Shown here: in pieces, positions 17,188 to 23,651 of the stretch
Layout of the letters: every line of letters begins with the position of its first letter
How positions within the stretch are numbered: the first letter of the stretch is position 1
Assembly (NCBI GenBank): GCA_035533075.1
Contig: DATLUO010000051.1
Location: forward strand, 1 to 34,433
DNA: 34,433 bases
Direction: 5' to 3'
From: Pirellulales bacterium
GTDB taxonomy: Bacteria > Planctomycetota > Planctomycetia > Pirellulales > JAICIG01
The notes under the pieces: generated by a model
Database searches by the model: none
What the model saw: only the letters and a program-made list of their open reading frames with translations
What the model was told of the DNA's origin: nothing
Made by a program: the position numbers and the translations under genes

Positions 17188-17493
17188 CTATGTGCGTTCG
17201 TCAGGACTCAAAACGTCACGCCAGCGCTGTTCGTAGGCATCTTCGTCAGCTTGTCGTTCTTCTTCGAGTTGCTCGAAATCCTTATCGTCCAAGCCAGGGT
17301 AGCCACGCCGTTGCTGTCGCGACTTAATGTGGCTGATGGTGTCGGTAATGCTGCCATGTTGCGCCGTTTTGCTTGAAGCCGGGACGAGCACCACGGTCAC
17401 CGGTCCAGGGGCGAGGTTCGGCTTTTCGTGCAACCCCAGCGTGCCGTCGCTTTTCAGCGTAGCATCGACGGTCACTTCAGGGTTTGCCGGCAT
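17188..17493 (-). CDS. Small conserved protein, probable antitoxin of a PIN-type pair
   Basis: A protein of 101 residues. The N-terminal part (TVDATLKSDGTLGLHEKPNL, then PGPVTVVLVP) resembles a short beta-rich domain common in planctomycete and cyanobacterial small proteins encoded just before PIN-domain toxins. The C-terminal part (~60-101) is acidic and helical, as expected for a toxin-wrapping segment. The start at 17493 follows GGAG about ten bases upstream; the same frame stays open much further upstream without a homologous product. The stub of a PIN gene lies nine bases downstream, so this looks like an orphan antitoxin. Coding status is fairly sure; function is inferred from the family pattern and the neighbour. 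Confidence 0.7.
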   Translation of the reverse strand: MPANPEVTVDATLKSDGTLGLHEKPNLAPGPVTVVLVPASSKTAQHGSITDTISHIKSRQQRRGYPGLDDKDFEQLEEERQADEDAYEQRWRDVLSPDERT

Positions 17494-17555
17494 GTTTGAA
17501 CATCTCCATCTCCTTAAAGATAGCCCGATCCCGTCGCCCTGTCGAACTCGCCGCA

Positions 17556-18362
17556 TTACCACGGGTTCCGCCAGTCGCCCCAGCGCTCGAGGTAGAGCTG
17601 ATAAGCCCGCACGGCGCCGGCCCGCTCTTCGAGCCACACCTTGGTGGCGGCGATCCGTTGTTGCTCGTCTTCGAGCGAGAGCTGGCCGACCAGCACCCGC
17701 GTGCGCAAGAAGACGAAGTACGTGTCGAGCACGTCGCAACGGCAGTAATCGTTGATCTCGGCCAGCTTGCCGGCCTCGTACAGGTCTTGCACCATGTGGC
17801 CTTGCACGTCCATTTTGCCGGGCTTGCCGAGCAGATTGGCCGCCAGATTCAGCCCGCCCGTGAACCGCGTCGAGCCAAAGTTCGTGAGCAGCTCTTGCAG
17901 GTCGAGATGACCTTCGACGTTATAGCGATGGCGCGGCTGATCGAAACTCTTGGCGTTGAGATTGAACCAGCCCGCCAGGCTGATGCCAAAGCGGAACGCC
18001 GCCAACTCCAACAGCGGCACATCGAACGAGCGGCCGTTGAAACTGACCAGCGTCGGCCGGCCGTAGCGCTCCCAGCCGCGCCAGAAGTGCTCGGTGATCA
18101 CGTGCGGGCGAAAGCTCGGCTCGTCGAGCGCCACCAGATCGAGCAGGCGATAGTCGGCCGCGACCTTGGCGATGGCCAACGACAGCGGCACCTGGAACGT
18201 ATAGGGAATGAAATCGCTTTCGAACTTCGCCAACAACTCGGCCCGGTAACGGGCGACCGCGGCGGCCGGCGGCAAGTTGTCGCCGGGATAGCGCAACCGC
18301 GACACCAACTCGCCGTCGGCGATGCTTTCGATATCGAAGACGAAGTAGCGGACGTCCGACAT
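17556..18362 (-). CDS. Predicted 3'-5' exonuclease related to the PolB exonuclease domain
   Basis: A protein of 268 residues with the RNase H-like DEDD fold of the DNA_pol_B_exo2 type (PF10108-like). Motif I is FDIES with Asp10 and Glu12. Motif II is SFNGRSFDVPLLE with Asp114, and H-L-D-L carries Asp154. Motif III is CDVLDTYFVFLR with Asp210. It should remove 3' nucleotides using two metal ions; the biological substrate is not known. An ATG at 18374 is also possible and would add four residues. The leader immediately upstream (18376-18465) holds two unusual hairpins and a T-run, so expression may be attenuated. Confidence 0.9.
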   Translation of the reverse strand: MSDVRYFVFDIESIADGELVSRLRYPGDNLPPAAAVARYRAELLAKFESDFIPYTFQVPLSLAIAKVAADYRLLDLVALDEPSFRPHVITEHFWRGWERYGRPTLVSFNGRSFDVPLLELAAFRFGISLAGWFNLNAKSFDQPRHRYNVEGHLDLQELLTNFGSTRFTGGLNLAANLLGKPGKMDVQGHMVQDLYEAGKLAEINDYCRCDVLDTYFVFLRTRVLVGQLSLEDEQQRIAATKVWLEERAGAVRAYQLYLERWGDWRNPW

Positions 18363-18375
18363 GTTTCTGCGCATG

Positions 18376-18465
18376 AAAAAGGCCCGCGTAGGCGGGGCAG
18401 GTACCTACGCGAGCCAACTAACTGGGGCCTACCGCAGGCGGGGCAGGAACCTGTGGCGGGCCAAC
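18376..18465 (-). promoter_or_regulatory. Leader with twin covarying hairpins and a T-run before the exonuclease gene
   Basis: Two ~38-nt hairpins, 45 bp apart. The one next to the gene has an 11-bp stem (CGCGTAGG with CCTACGCG, plus GGC with GCC around one mismatch). The distal one has GGCC with GGCC and CCGCAGG with CCTGTGG around an internal mismatch. The stems differ in sequence but keep pairing, while the loop CGGGGCAGG followed by TA or AA (plus strand) is invariant. On the minus strand the proximal hairpin is followed by TTTTT (18380-18376), two bases from ATG 18374. It could be an attenuator, a structured RNA, or the terminator of the upstream DNase gene. Confidence 0.6.
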
Positions 18466-18471
18466 GTCTCG

Positions 18472-18499
18472 TAATTTAGCAATCCCGCGTTGGATTGCA
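18472..18499 (-). promoter_or_regulatory. Candidate promoter, TTGCAA-N16-TAAATT
   Basis: Reading the minus strand, TTGCAA (18499-18494), 16 bp, TAAATT (18477-18472). Transcription would begin about 18465, at the first of the twin hairpins. The spacer includes an inverted repeat GCAATCC/GGATTGC (18479-18498). Confidence 0.45.
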
Positions 18500-18576
18500 A
18501 GCACTTTTTTGAAAAATTTTGGCCGGGGGTCCGGCGAAAGGGCGCGACGGCTGCCGGAAGCGTTAAAATCCGCGGC

Positions 18577-19545
18577 TTAGCGAAGATTTTCCGGGCGACC
18601 GCCGGCCGCCAGCGCCGCTCCGCCGCCCTCTTCCAGGGCGAATTCGGCCCAGATCGGCAGATGGTCGGAGACGGCCAGCGCCTGCTGCAGAGAAAGGTGG
18701 AACTCGTGCATCAGGTCGAACACGCCGGCATGCCGCGCGTATTCGACCGTCGTTCGCGAGTCGAACAAGATGTTGTCGTAGAGGTGCGTGCCGCGCGTGT
18801 TGGTGGGCACGCCCGAAATCACCCAAGTGATGTAAGCCACTTGGCCCAGTTCGCCCAGATGACGGTCGTCGGCGTTGAGATCGCCCAGCAGGATGATGTC
18901 GTCTTCTCCACGGCCGTCGTCGCGCACGGCCCGGAACACGTCGTCGAGCACGTTCAGCTCGGCCTGGGCCTCGTCGGGGTCGGTGTGGATGTCGATCAGG
19001 GTGAACGTGAAGGCACGGTCGGGCGGCGGCCCGCGCACGCGAAAACCGGCCACCAGTGGCTCGCGGTGCAACAGATCGTCGGGGTCGTCCACCGTGTAGA
19101 CGTTCTGGCGGTCGCACTCGACGCTGGCGGCGTTGTAGATGAAGGCGTATTGCTCCTTGCTGTTCGTGCGTCCCAGCCGCGGGCCGATGACGTAGTCGTA
19201 GTGCGAGCCGTCGGCATTCACCAGTTCCAAAAACCGCGGCAGCAAGTCATCGCTGGCGTCGCGGATTTCCTGGACGGCGACGACGTCGAAATAGCGCACC
19301 ACGCGGGCCAGCAGGTCGGCCGCCTGGGTGTTGGCCAGCTTCTTTTCGCCGAACACCTGGATGTTGAACGACGCCACGCGGACGGTATTGCCGCTGCGTT
19401 CGATCGGCGGCGCGCCGGCCAGCGTGCCGCCGGCTCCGCCCCCCAGCGGCAGGTGCTGCCAGAACCCACCGGGAAGCTTCGAGTTGGCGTACCAGGCAAG
19501 CGCCGCCACGAGCGCCGCCGCGATGGAGATCAATCGTTTCCGCAC
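18577..19545 (-). CDS. Membrane-anchored DNase I-like endonuclease
   Basis: A protein of 322 residues. An N-terminal hydrophobic helix (about 5-20) anchors or exports it. The rest is an endonuclease/exonuclease/phosphatase domain closely resembling animal DNase I: ASFNIQVFGEKK (Asn61), VQEIRD (Glu93), YDYVIGPRLGR, IDIHTDP (His187), GDLNADD (Asp222, Asn224), THLYDNIL (Asp257) and SDHLP (Asp294, His295). All the catalytic positions expected of DNase I are present, so it is probably an active, metal-dependent DNA endonuclease outside the cytoplasm. The GTG at 19545 is chosen because a strong Shine-Dalgarno AAGGAGGG lies at 19557-19550; an ATG at 19587 would place that site inside the gene. Confidence 0.93.
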   Translation of the reverse strand: MRKRLISIAAALVAALAWYANSKLPGGFWQHLPLGGGAGGTLAGAPPIERSGNTVRVASFNIQVFGEKKLANTQAADLLARVVRYFDVVAVQEIRDASDDLLPRFLELVNADGSHYDYVIGPRLGRTNSKEQYAFIYNAASVECDRQNVYTVDDPDDLLHREPLVAGFRVRGPPPDRAFTFTLIDIHTDPDEAQAELNVLDDVFRAVRDDGRGEDDIILLGDLNADDRHLGELGQVAYITWVISGVPTNTRGTHLYDNILFDSRTTVEYARHAGVFDLMHEFHLSLQQALAVSDHLPIWAEFALEEGGGAALAAGGRPENLR

Positions 19546-19631
19546 CGGTCCCTCCTTGGTCGGCCCCAGGATACCCGAATCCCGCATTGCGGCCCTAGGC
19601 CAGATTGTTGATCGGTCCGTAGCGCACGAGC

Positions 19632-19790
19632 GTAGGGTGGGACCAGCGAGCTCGCGAGCGCCGGCCCACCGCCAACGGGTTCAGGGTTCAGGGTTCAGGA
19701 ATACCTGAACTGACCTTTGCCCGACGCCTGACGCCTGACGCCTGAACATGGTGGGCCGGCGCTCGCAAGCTCGCTCGCTCCCACCCTACG
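19632..19790. repeat. Full composite repeat: inverted arms around two heptamer arrays
   Basis: Arm 1 is at 19632-19671 and the inverted arm 2 at 19748-19790. Inside are TCAGGGT units (19681-19694, then TCAGGAA to 19701) and CGACGCC/TGACGCC units (19722-19742). It lies in the divergent region between the DNase I-like gene and the gene at 20181. Confidence 0.9.
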
Positions 19791-19842
19791 ACGCCCCCGT
19801 TGGCGCGAACGCTTCTCACCCGGGCGGCGTAGCAATTATCAG

Positions 19843-19899
19843 GACGGGACGTCCTCCAAAGAGACGCGCTTGAAGCGCCGGAGGACGCCCCGTCTTTTT
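19843..19899 (+). terminator. Long hairpin with T-run
   Basis: A 15-bp stem (19843-19857 with 19880-19894, one A/C mismatch) encloses a smaller GCGCTT/AAGCGC hairpin and is followed by five T (19895-19899). No plus-strand gene precedes it, so it may be another dispersed hairpin repeat or may end an unrecognised transcript. From 19900 to 20180 I see no gene. Confidence 0.55.
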
Positions 19900-20180
19900 G
19901 TTAACGGCTGACGGTTCTGCCTGTCGGGACCGCCGCGCCGGATGACGCGGCGGCCGATTTGACCCGATCGGCAAGGCTTCGCCAGCGACGGCGAAAATCG
20001 TGGCGGCAATCGGCTTGCCTTTGCCGCCCCGGCCGCAGCCGGGTGCTAGACTAGTTTTGTGGCGGAGTGTCACCGGGCCGGCATGCCGCGGCCGGGGCAA
20101 TCGGCCGGCGGATCCGGTAAAGCGGGCAGTTCCGTCCGTGCGGGCAAGGGCGAAGACAACGAAGAGGCATTAGGGCATCC

Positions 20181-20879
20181 ATGGGCTTCCTGAAGAAGTT
20201 CTTTCGCAACGTGTTTCGCGACGGCGCGGCGCCCACCGGCACCGCCAGCAGCTTTGAGCGGCTGAGCGAAGAGGAGTTGGAGGCACACTTGGGCGTCGTC
20301 CGCTACGGCAGCTTCACCTTGACCGACGCCATCCGGCCGTCGTACGACCTGCAAGTCGTGCCCGCTCAGGGTTACCGGCACGACGTCTACCACGACGAGC
20401 AGTCGCGCGCCGCCGTGCCGGTGTTGATGGGCGCCGCCTCGAACCAGCACTTGTTCGAGGTCTTCATGGAGCTGCTCGACCCGCTGGGCTTCGAGGTCGA
20501 CGTGGTGCTGGAAACCAGCCACAACCGCGAGAACCGGGGGCACGTCGATCTCTATCGAGAACATATCGACCTGCCCGTGCTCAAGAGCGTCCTCTATGAA
20601 TACGAAGAGCTCTTGCTGAACGACGGCTGCACCGGGATCGCGGTGCTCAATCCCGGCATTCCGCAAGAAGTGCAATTCGACGAGCACAAGCTGCTGATCG
20701 TCTACGGCGAGAACCTCCGCGAGTTCGAAGAGATATTCTCAGGTCGCGGCGTGCCTTGCGACGATCAGATGAAGTTCATTACCGAAGCCGAGCACGTTCA
20801 TTCCTCCAGCGACCAGTATCTGGAGCAGTTCGAAGAGCTGAAGATGCGGCTGGGCATGGATTCGTTCGGCGGCTGGTAA
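20181..20879 (+). CDS. Conserved hypothetical protein, 232 residues
   Basis: I recognise no domain of known function. The product is soluble and acidic, with no signal peptide or membrane helix. It begins with a basic amphipathic stretch (MGFLKKFFRNVF) and ends with a helical acidic segment (SSDQYLEQFEELKMRLGM). The middle mixes beta-like stretches such as RPSYDLQVVPAQGY with D/E-rich turns. The ATG has AGGG six bases upstream. It has its own transcription direction, with a convergent WD40 relic downstream and a hairpin at 20903-20967 between them. Coding is supported by length, composition and the start site. Confidence 0.8.
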   Translation: MGFLKKFFRNVFRDGAAPTGTASSFERLSEEELEAHLGVVRYGSFTLTDAIRPSYDLQVVPAQGYRHDVYHDEQSRAAVPVLMGAASNQHLFEVFMELLDPLGFEVDVVLETSHNRENRGHVDLYREHIDLPVLKSVLYEYEELLLNDGCTGIAVLNPGIPQEVQFDEHKLLIVYGENLREFEEIFSGRGVPCDDQMKFITEAEHVHSSSDQYLEQFEELKMRLGMDSFGGW

Positions 20880-20902
20880 TTGCCCGCGGTCGAGTGGCCG
20901 AC

Positions 20903-20967
20903 GGTTGGGAATTGGTGATCGATGGCCCGCGCCATGAGCCGTTTCGGCGCGTCACCAATTTCCAACC
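20903..20967. terminator. 16-bp stem between convergent genes
   Basis: 20903-20918 pairs with 20952-20967 through 16 bp, with one G/T wobble, around a loop that itself contains ATGGC/GCCAT. There is no T-run, so intrinsic termination is only possible. Its position between the stop at 20879 and the convergent stop at 21003 fits a shared end signal. Confidence 0.45.
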
Positions 20968-21002
20968 CACGGCCATTCGCGCCGGCGAACGCTTCAGCGT
21001 CA

Positions 21003-21850
21003 TCATTTCGCTGCGCTCAGTTTGACGCCTTGCGTGGCGGACGGGGCGAGCTCCCACAACGAAACCGCGCCACCCGCTCCGTCGCGGCCGGCGGCGGCCA
21101 ATGTTCGGCCGTCGGGCGAAAAGGCCACCTGCTGAATGTCGCCATGGGCTCGCGTCTCCAGAATTCCCAGCGGTTCGGCGACGTCGACGCGCCAAAGTCG
21201 TAGCGTGCCATCGGCCGAGCCGCTGAGCAACGTCCGGCCATCCGGAGAAAAGGTCAAGTCGTGGATGCCGCGCAGATGGCCGGTGAGCTGTCTTCTACTG
21301 CCAGTTTGGAGATCGATCAGATCGATCGTGGAGTCGCTATTGCCGACCGCAAGCGTGCGATCGTTCGGCGCCAGCGCCAGGACGTTCGCCTGGGGGGCAG
21401 GCCCTAAATCTTCTTCGCTGCCATTGGCCTCGTCCAAATTGCAGCGCAGCAGCCGCAGACTGCTCCCGGTTGAAAAAACCGCCTGATTTCCGTCCGATGT
21501 AAACACGGGCATAAGCCCTACATACGCTCGGTGAAGTCGCTTGCTCGGCAAATGCCATATTTCTGTTGCCTGTCCGCGCAAAGCCAACCAATGTCCATCG
21601 CGGGAAACGGTCAGCCGGTCGACAAGGTTGGCGCCGCGTTTTAAGACGCGCACCGAGGCACGATCCTCTTGAACATGCACGATCTGTCCCTCTCGGCCCA
21701 CTGCGGATGCTGGGCAACGTACTGTTCGACGTCGACCCGTTCGCCGCGTTGCAGCCGCGCGGCGACCTCATCGACGACCTCGGCCATCGCCCATTCCGAC
21801 GAGCCAGTGCCGCTCGGCGGCGCGCATTCGGGCGACAGGCGTTCGAGCAT
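21003..21850 (-). pseudogene. Relic of a Ser/Thr kinase-WD40 fusion, kinase domain deleted
   Basis: The 5' part, from ATG 21850, reads MLERLSPECAPPSG and then VAARLQRGERVDVEQYVAQH, like the N-terminal leader of planctomycete kinases that precedes the catalytic domain. Around 21700 it runs in another frame into a WD40 region that is open to 21003. About five WD-type blades can be seen, for example LTFSPDGRTLLSGSADGTLRLW and VAFSPDGRTLAAAGRDG. The whole kinase domain (about 270 residues) and the rest of the propeller are missing. A GTG at 21701 could still start a 232-residue WD40 fragment. Loss by a single internal deletion with a frameshift is the simplest reading. Confidence 0.7.
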
Positions 21851-21925
21851 GGCAACGGCTTCACATAAAGCGAGGGGAATCCCCCGTTAGCCTACTCGCC
21901 GTCCAGCCGGATTGCCAGCATTTGC

Positions 21926-22037
21926 GTGGTCCGTGGTCCGTGGTTAGCGGTTAGCGGTTAGTGGTTAGTGATTAGTGGTTAGTGATTAGTGGTTAGTGGT
22001 TAGTGGTTAGTGAACCCAAGACCCAAGACCCAAGTCC
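21926..22037. repeat. Sixteen consecutive heptamers with drifting sequence
   Basis: The 7-bp phase is unbroken: GTGGTCC twice, GTGGTTA, GCGGTTA twice, GTGGTTA and GTGATTA alternating, then GTGAACC, CAAGACC twice and CAAGTCC. The motif changes family halfway without losing the register. It sits upstream of the two-gene module at 22153. Confidence 0.93.
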
Positions 22038-22069
22038 TGGACCTGCGAGATGTTTCCCTTGACGGCCGG

Positions 22070-22099
22070 TTGCCGTGCGCGGTGCGAGGCGGCTAAAAT
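22070..22099 (+). promoter_or_regulatory. Candidate promoter, TTGCCG-N18-TAAAAT
   Basis: TTGCCG at 22070-22075 and TAAAAT at 22094-22099. It would start transcription about 45-50 bases before the ATG at 22153. Confidence 0.45.
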
Positions 22100-22152
22100 A
22101 AACTGGTGGCCCGCAAGTCGCCGCTCGATCGTTTTTTTGCTGAATCGCCACG

Positions 22153-22377
22153 ATGATTACGATAACTTTCGCCGATCACGAAACCGAAAAACGGGCCCTC
22201 GCTTTTTTGCTGGGCCGTTTCTCCGGTCGTGTGCTTCGTTCAGGCGAGCATCTTGTGCCCGAAGCGGCTCTTGAAGCGCTCGCCGCTCAAGACATTTCTT
22301 TTACCGTCAAGGGAAAGGCGACGTATGAGCAGCAAGTGGCGGCGCTACGAGGTGCTGCTCCCGATTCAGTTCAATGA
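22153..22377 (+). CDS. Small protein, first gene of an overlapping pair
   Basis: A product of 74 residues beginning MITITFADHETEKRAL, with an alpha/beta look and an ATYEQ segment near the end. I think it belongs to a small family found with the next gene, but I cannot name a function. Its last 53 bases overlap the next gene in another frame. A promoter lies about 55 bases upstream; the Shine-Dalgarno is weak. The pairing of two tiny overlapping genes resembles toxin-antitoxin or regulator pairs, but nothing in the sequence proves this. Confidence 0.65.
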   Translation: MITITFADHETEKRALAFLLGRFSGRVLRSGEHLVPEAALEALAAQDISFTVKGKATYEQQVAALRGAAPDSVQ

Positions 22378-22645
22378 CGGTCGCGAAATCCCGCCGGAAT
22401 GGCTCGCGGATGCCGTTTTGGAAATCGTCACCCGCTTCGGTGCGGCGAGCTACGAAACGCAAAAGGTCGAAGGCCACTGGCGTCACGCCGGCGTAACGTA
22501 CCGCGACACCTTGGTGAAGGTTGTGGTTGACGTGGCGGATTCCAAGGAGCATCGCCAATGGCTCAAGGCTTTCCGCGATCGATGGAAAGCGAAGCTGGAG
22601 CAGATCGAATTATGGATGGTCAGCTATCGCATCGACGTTGAATGA
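22325..22645 (+). CDS. Conserved small protein, second gene of the overlapping pair
   Basis: A product of 106 residues starting MSSKWRRYEVLLPIQFNDG and ending WMVSYRIDVE. The RYEVLLP and FNDG start, the GHWRHAGVTYRD centre and the KLEQIELWMVSYRI end recall a widespread bacterial family of unknown function. It is probably soluble with mixed alpha/beta structure. The ATG at 22325 is inside the preceding gene. A longer frame from 22229 exists but has no similarity-like extension. Heptamer arrays follow its stop at 22645. Confidence 0.75.
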   Translation: MSSKWRRYEVLLPIQFNDGREIPPEWLADAVLEIVTRFGAASYETQKVEGHWRHAGVTYRDTLVKVVVDVADSKEHRQWLKAFRDRWKAKLEQIELWMVSYRIDVE

Positions 22646-22660
22646 ATCGAACTCACGGGA

Positions 22661-22741
22661 ACCCAAGACCCAAAACCCAAGACCTAAGACCCACGACCGC
22701 GCCCGCAATCAAAAATCCAAAATCGAAAATCCAAAATCCCC
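22661..22741. repeat. Heptamer arrays of two families between convergent genes
   Basis: ACCCAAG/ACCCAAA/ACCTAAG/ACCCACG units (22661-22695) are followed by AATCAAA, AATCCAA, AATCGAA, AATCCAA and AATCCCC (22707-22741). The second array ends two bases from the stop codon of the sigma factor gene. The AATCCAA family returns at 33280 and, inverted, at 34069. Confidence 0.9.
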
Positions 22742-22742
22742 A

Positions 22743-23324
22743 TCACTCTTCCCCCAACACCTCCCTCAATCTCTTCAGCGCCCTCAGCGCCCTCACCTTG
22801 ACCGTCCCTTCCTTGATGCCCAGCGCGGCGGCCGTCTCGGCCACTGAAAGCTGCTCCAGGTGCCGCAGCACGAGCACCTCGCGGTCGTCGGGCGAAAGCC
22901 GATCGAGGCCGGCCCGTACGCGTGCCCGCAGTTCGTCGCGCACCATCCCTGCTTGCGGGTCGGCCGCCACGTCGACCAGCCGGCTGGCCAGTTCGGCCGC
23001 CGACTCGTCGGGCAAGCTCAGCACGCTCCGCTCCTCGCGCGACACGCTGCGGCGTTTGGCATAGAGGTGTGCCCGCTGCATGTCGATCAGCCGCTCGAAC
23101 GTGAGCGACCGCAGCCAGACATAGAACGGCACTTCGACCATCATCGACTCCTGAATGACATCCAACGGATCGAGCCTGGCCTTGAGCCTTTTATCCATCC
23201 GCAGCGTGAGCACGTTTTTCAAGCGGTCCCGCTGCCGCCCGAGCGCCTCCATGCCCGCACGTTCGTCGCCTTTTCGGGCCCGCGCCGGCAGCTCTTCGGT
23301 GTCGGGTTCTTTGGTGCGAGGCAT
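22743..23324 (-). CDS. ECF-type RNA polymerase sigma factor with a shortened region 2
   Basis: A protein of 193 residues. Region 2 includes LDPLDVIQE (51-59) and PFYVWLRSLTFERLID (66-81). Region 4 (about 135-190) has DREVLVLRHLEQLSVAE and the helix-turn-helix ALGIKEGTVKVRALRALKRL. It would direct RNA polymerase to a small regulon. Compared with similar planctomycete sigma factors, about 12 residues are missing between VIQE (residue 59) and PFYVW (66), inside region 2, in frame. No anti-sigma gene is adjacent. Heptamer repeats occupy the leader directly before the ATG, and no Shine-Dalgarno is visible. The family is clear; activity is uncertain because of the gap. Confidence 0.88.
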   Translation of the reverse strand: MPRTKEPDTEELPARARKGDERAGMEALGRQRDRLKNVLTLRMDKRLKARLDPLDVIQESMMVEVPFYVWLRSLTFERLIDMQRAHLYAKRRSVSREERSVLSLPDESAAELASRLVDVAADPQAGMVRDELRARVRAGLDRLSPDDREVLVLRHLEQLSVAETAAALGIKEGTVKVRALRALKRLREVLGEE

Positions 23325-23331
23325 GCGAAGA

Positions 23332-23358
23332 GGGTTCGGGGTTCGGGGTTCGGGGTTC
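23332..23358. repeat. Short TTCGGGG heptamer array upstream of the sigma factor gene
   Basis: TTCGGGG at 23335-23341, 23342-23348 and 23349-23355, flanked by GGG and TTC. It starts eight bases from the ATG of the sigma factor gene. Between it and 23630 I see no gene. Confidence 0.85.
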
Positions 23359-23447
23359 CAAGGCCGTCATGTTTAGCGCTCAGGACGTTGACGTACGTTC
23401 GGTGCTCGTGCCGCCAGCTAATCTGCCTGTCGTCAAGTTGATCTCAG

Positions 23448-23464
23448 GTGTCAACCGTTGACAC
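23448..23464. promoter_or_regulatory. Perfect 8-1-8 palindrome, possible operator
   Basis: GTGTCAAC, a central C, then GTTGACAC. It lies about 125 bp upstream of the sigma factor gene. Its length and symmetry are those of a dimeric repressor site; no regulator can be assigned. It may equally be a remnant of a mobile element end. Confidence 0.4.
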
Positions 23465-23630
23465 GTCTCAAAAGGGGGGAGCCAGCGGCTTCCTAGCCAC
23501 TACTCGCTCTCAGTTCAGCAGGTCGCCGCGCTTCTCGTTGAGATTATCTTTGGCGTAAGTGGCCCACAACCAGTTTCCTTCGTTTCCTTCTGTTGAATTG
23601 CCAGTCCGCCCACGGCAAGCTACTTGGCGC

Positions 23631-23649
23631 GCTGGGAAGCCCATCCTCC
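23631..23649. repeat. Copy of the GGAGGATGGGCTTCC repeat family
   Basis: The plus strand reads GCTGGGAAGCCCATCCTCC, directly after the stop codon of the DUF4214 gene. A decayed inverted partner may lie at 23473-23500. Clear relatives are at 34106-34198. Confidence 0.6.
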
Positions 23650-23651
23650 TG

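Noticed and set aside
18376-18465. Twin hairpins as a minimal CRISPR array
   Set aside because: There are only two units, whose stems differ in sequence, with no spacer of proper length and no cas genes nearby.
20015-20052. A promoter with TAGACT upstream of the gene at 20181
   Set aside because: The possible -35 boxes are spaced 20 or 26 bp away, outside the usual range.
19816-20100. A 94-codon minus-strand frame before the gene at 20181
   Set aside because: Its 3' part is the hairpin/T-run element, its composition is Arg/Pro/Gly-rich, and no start signal or family is visible.
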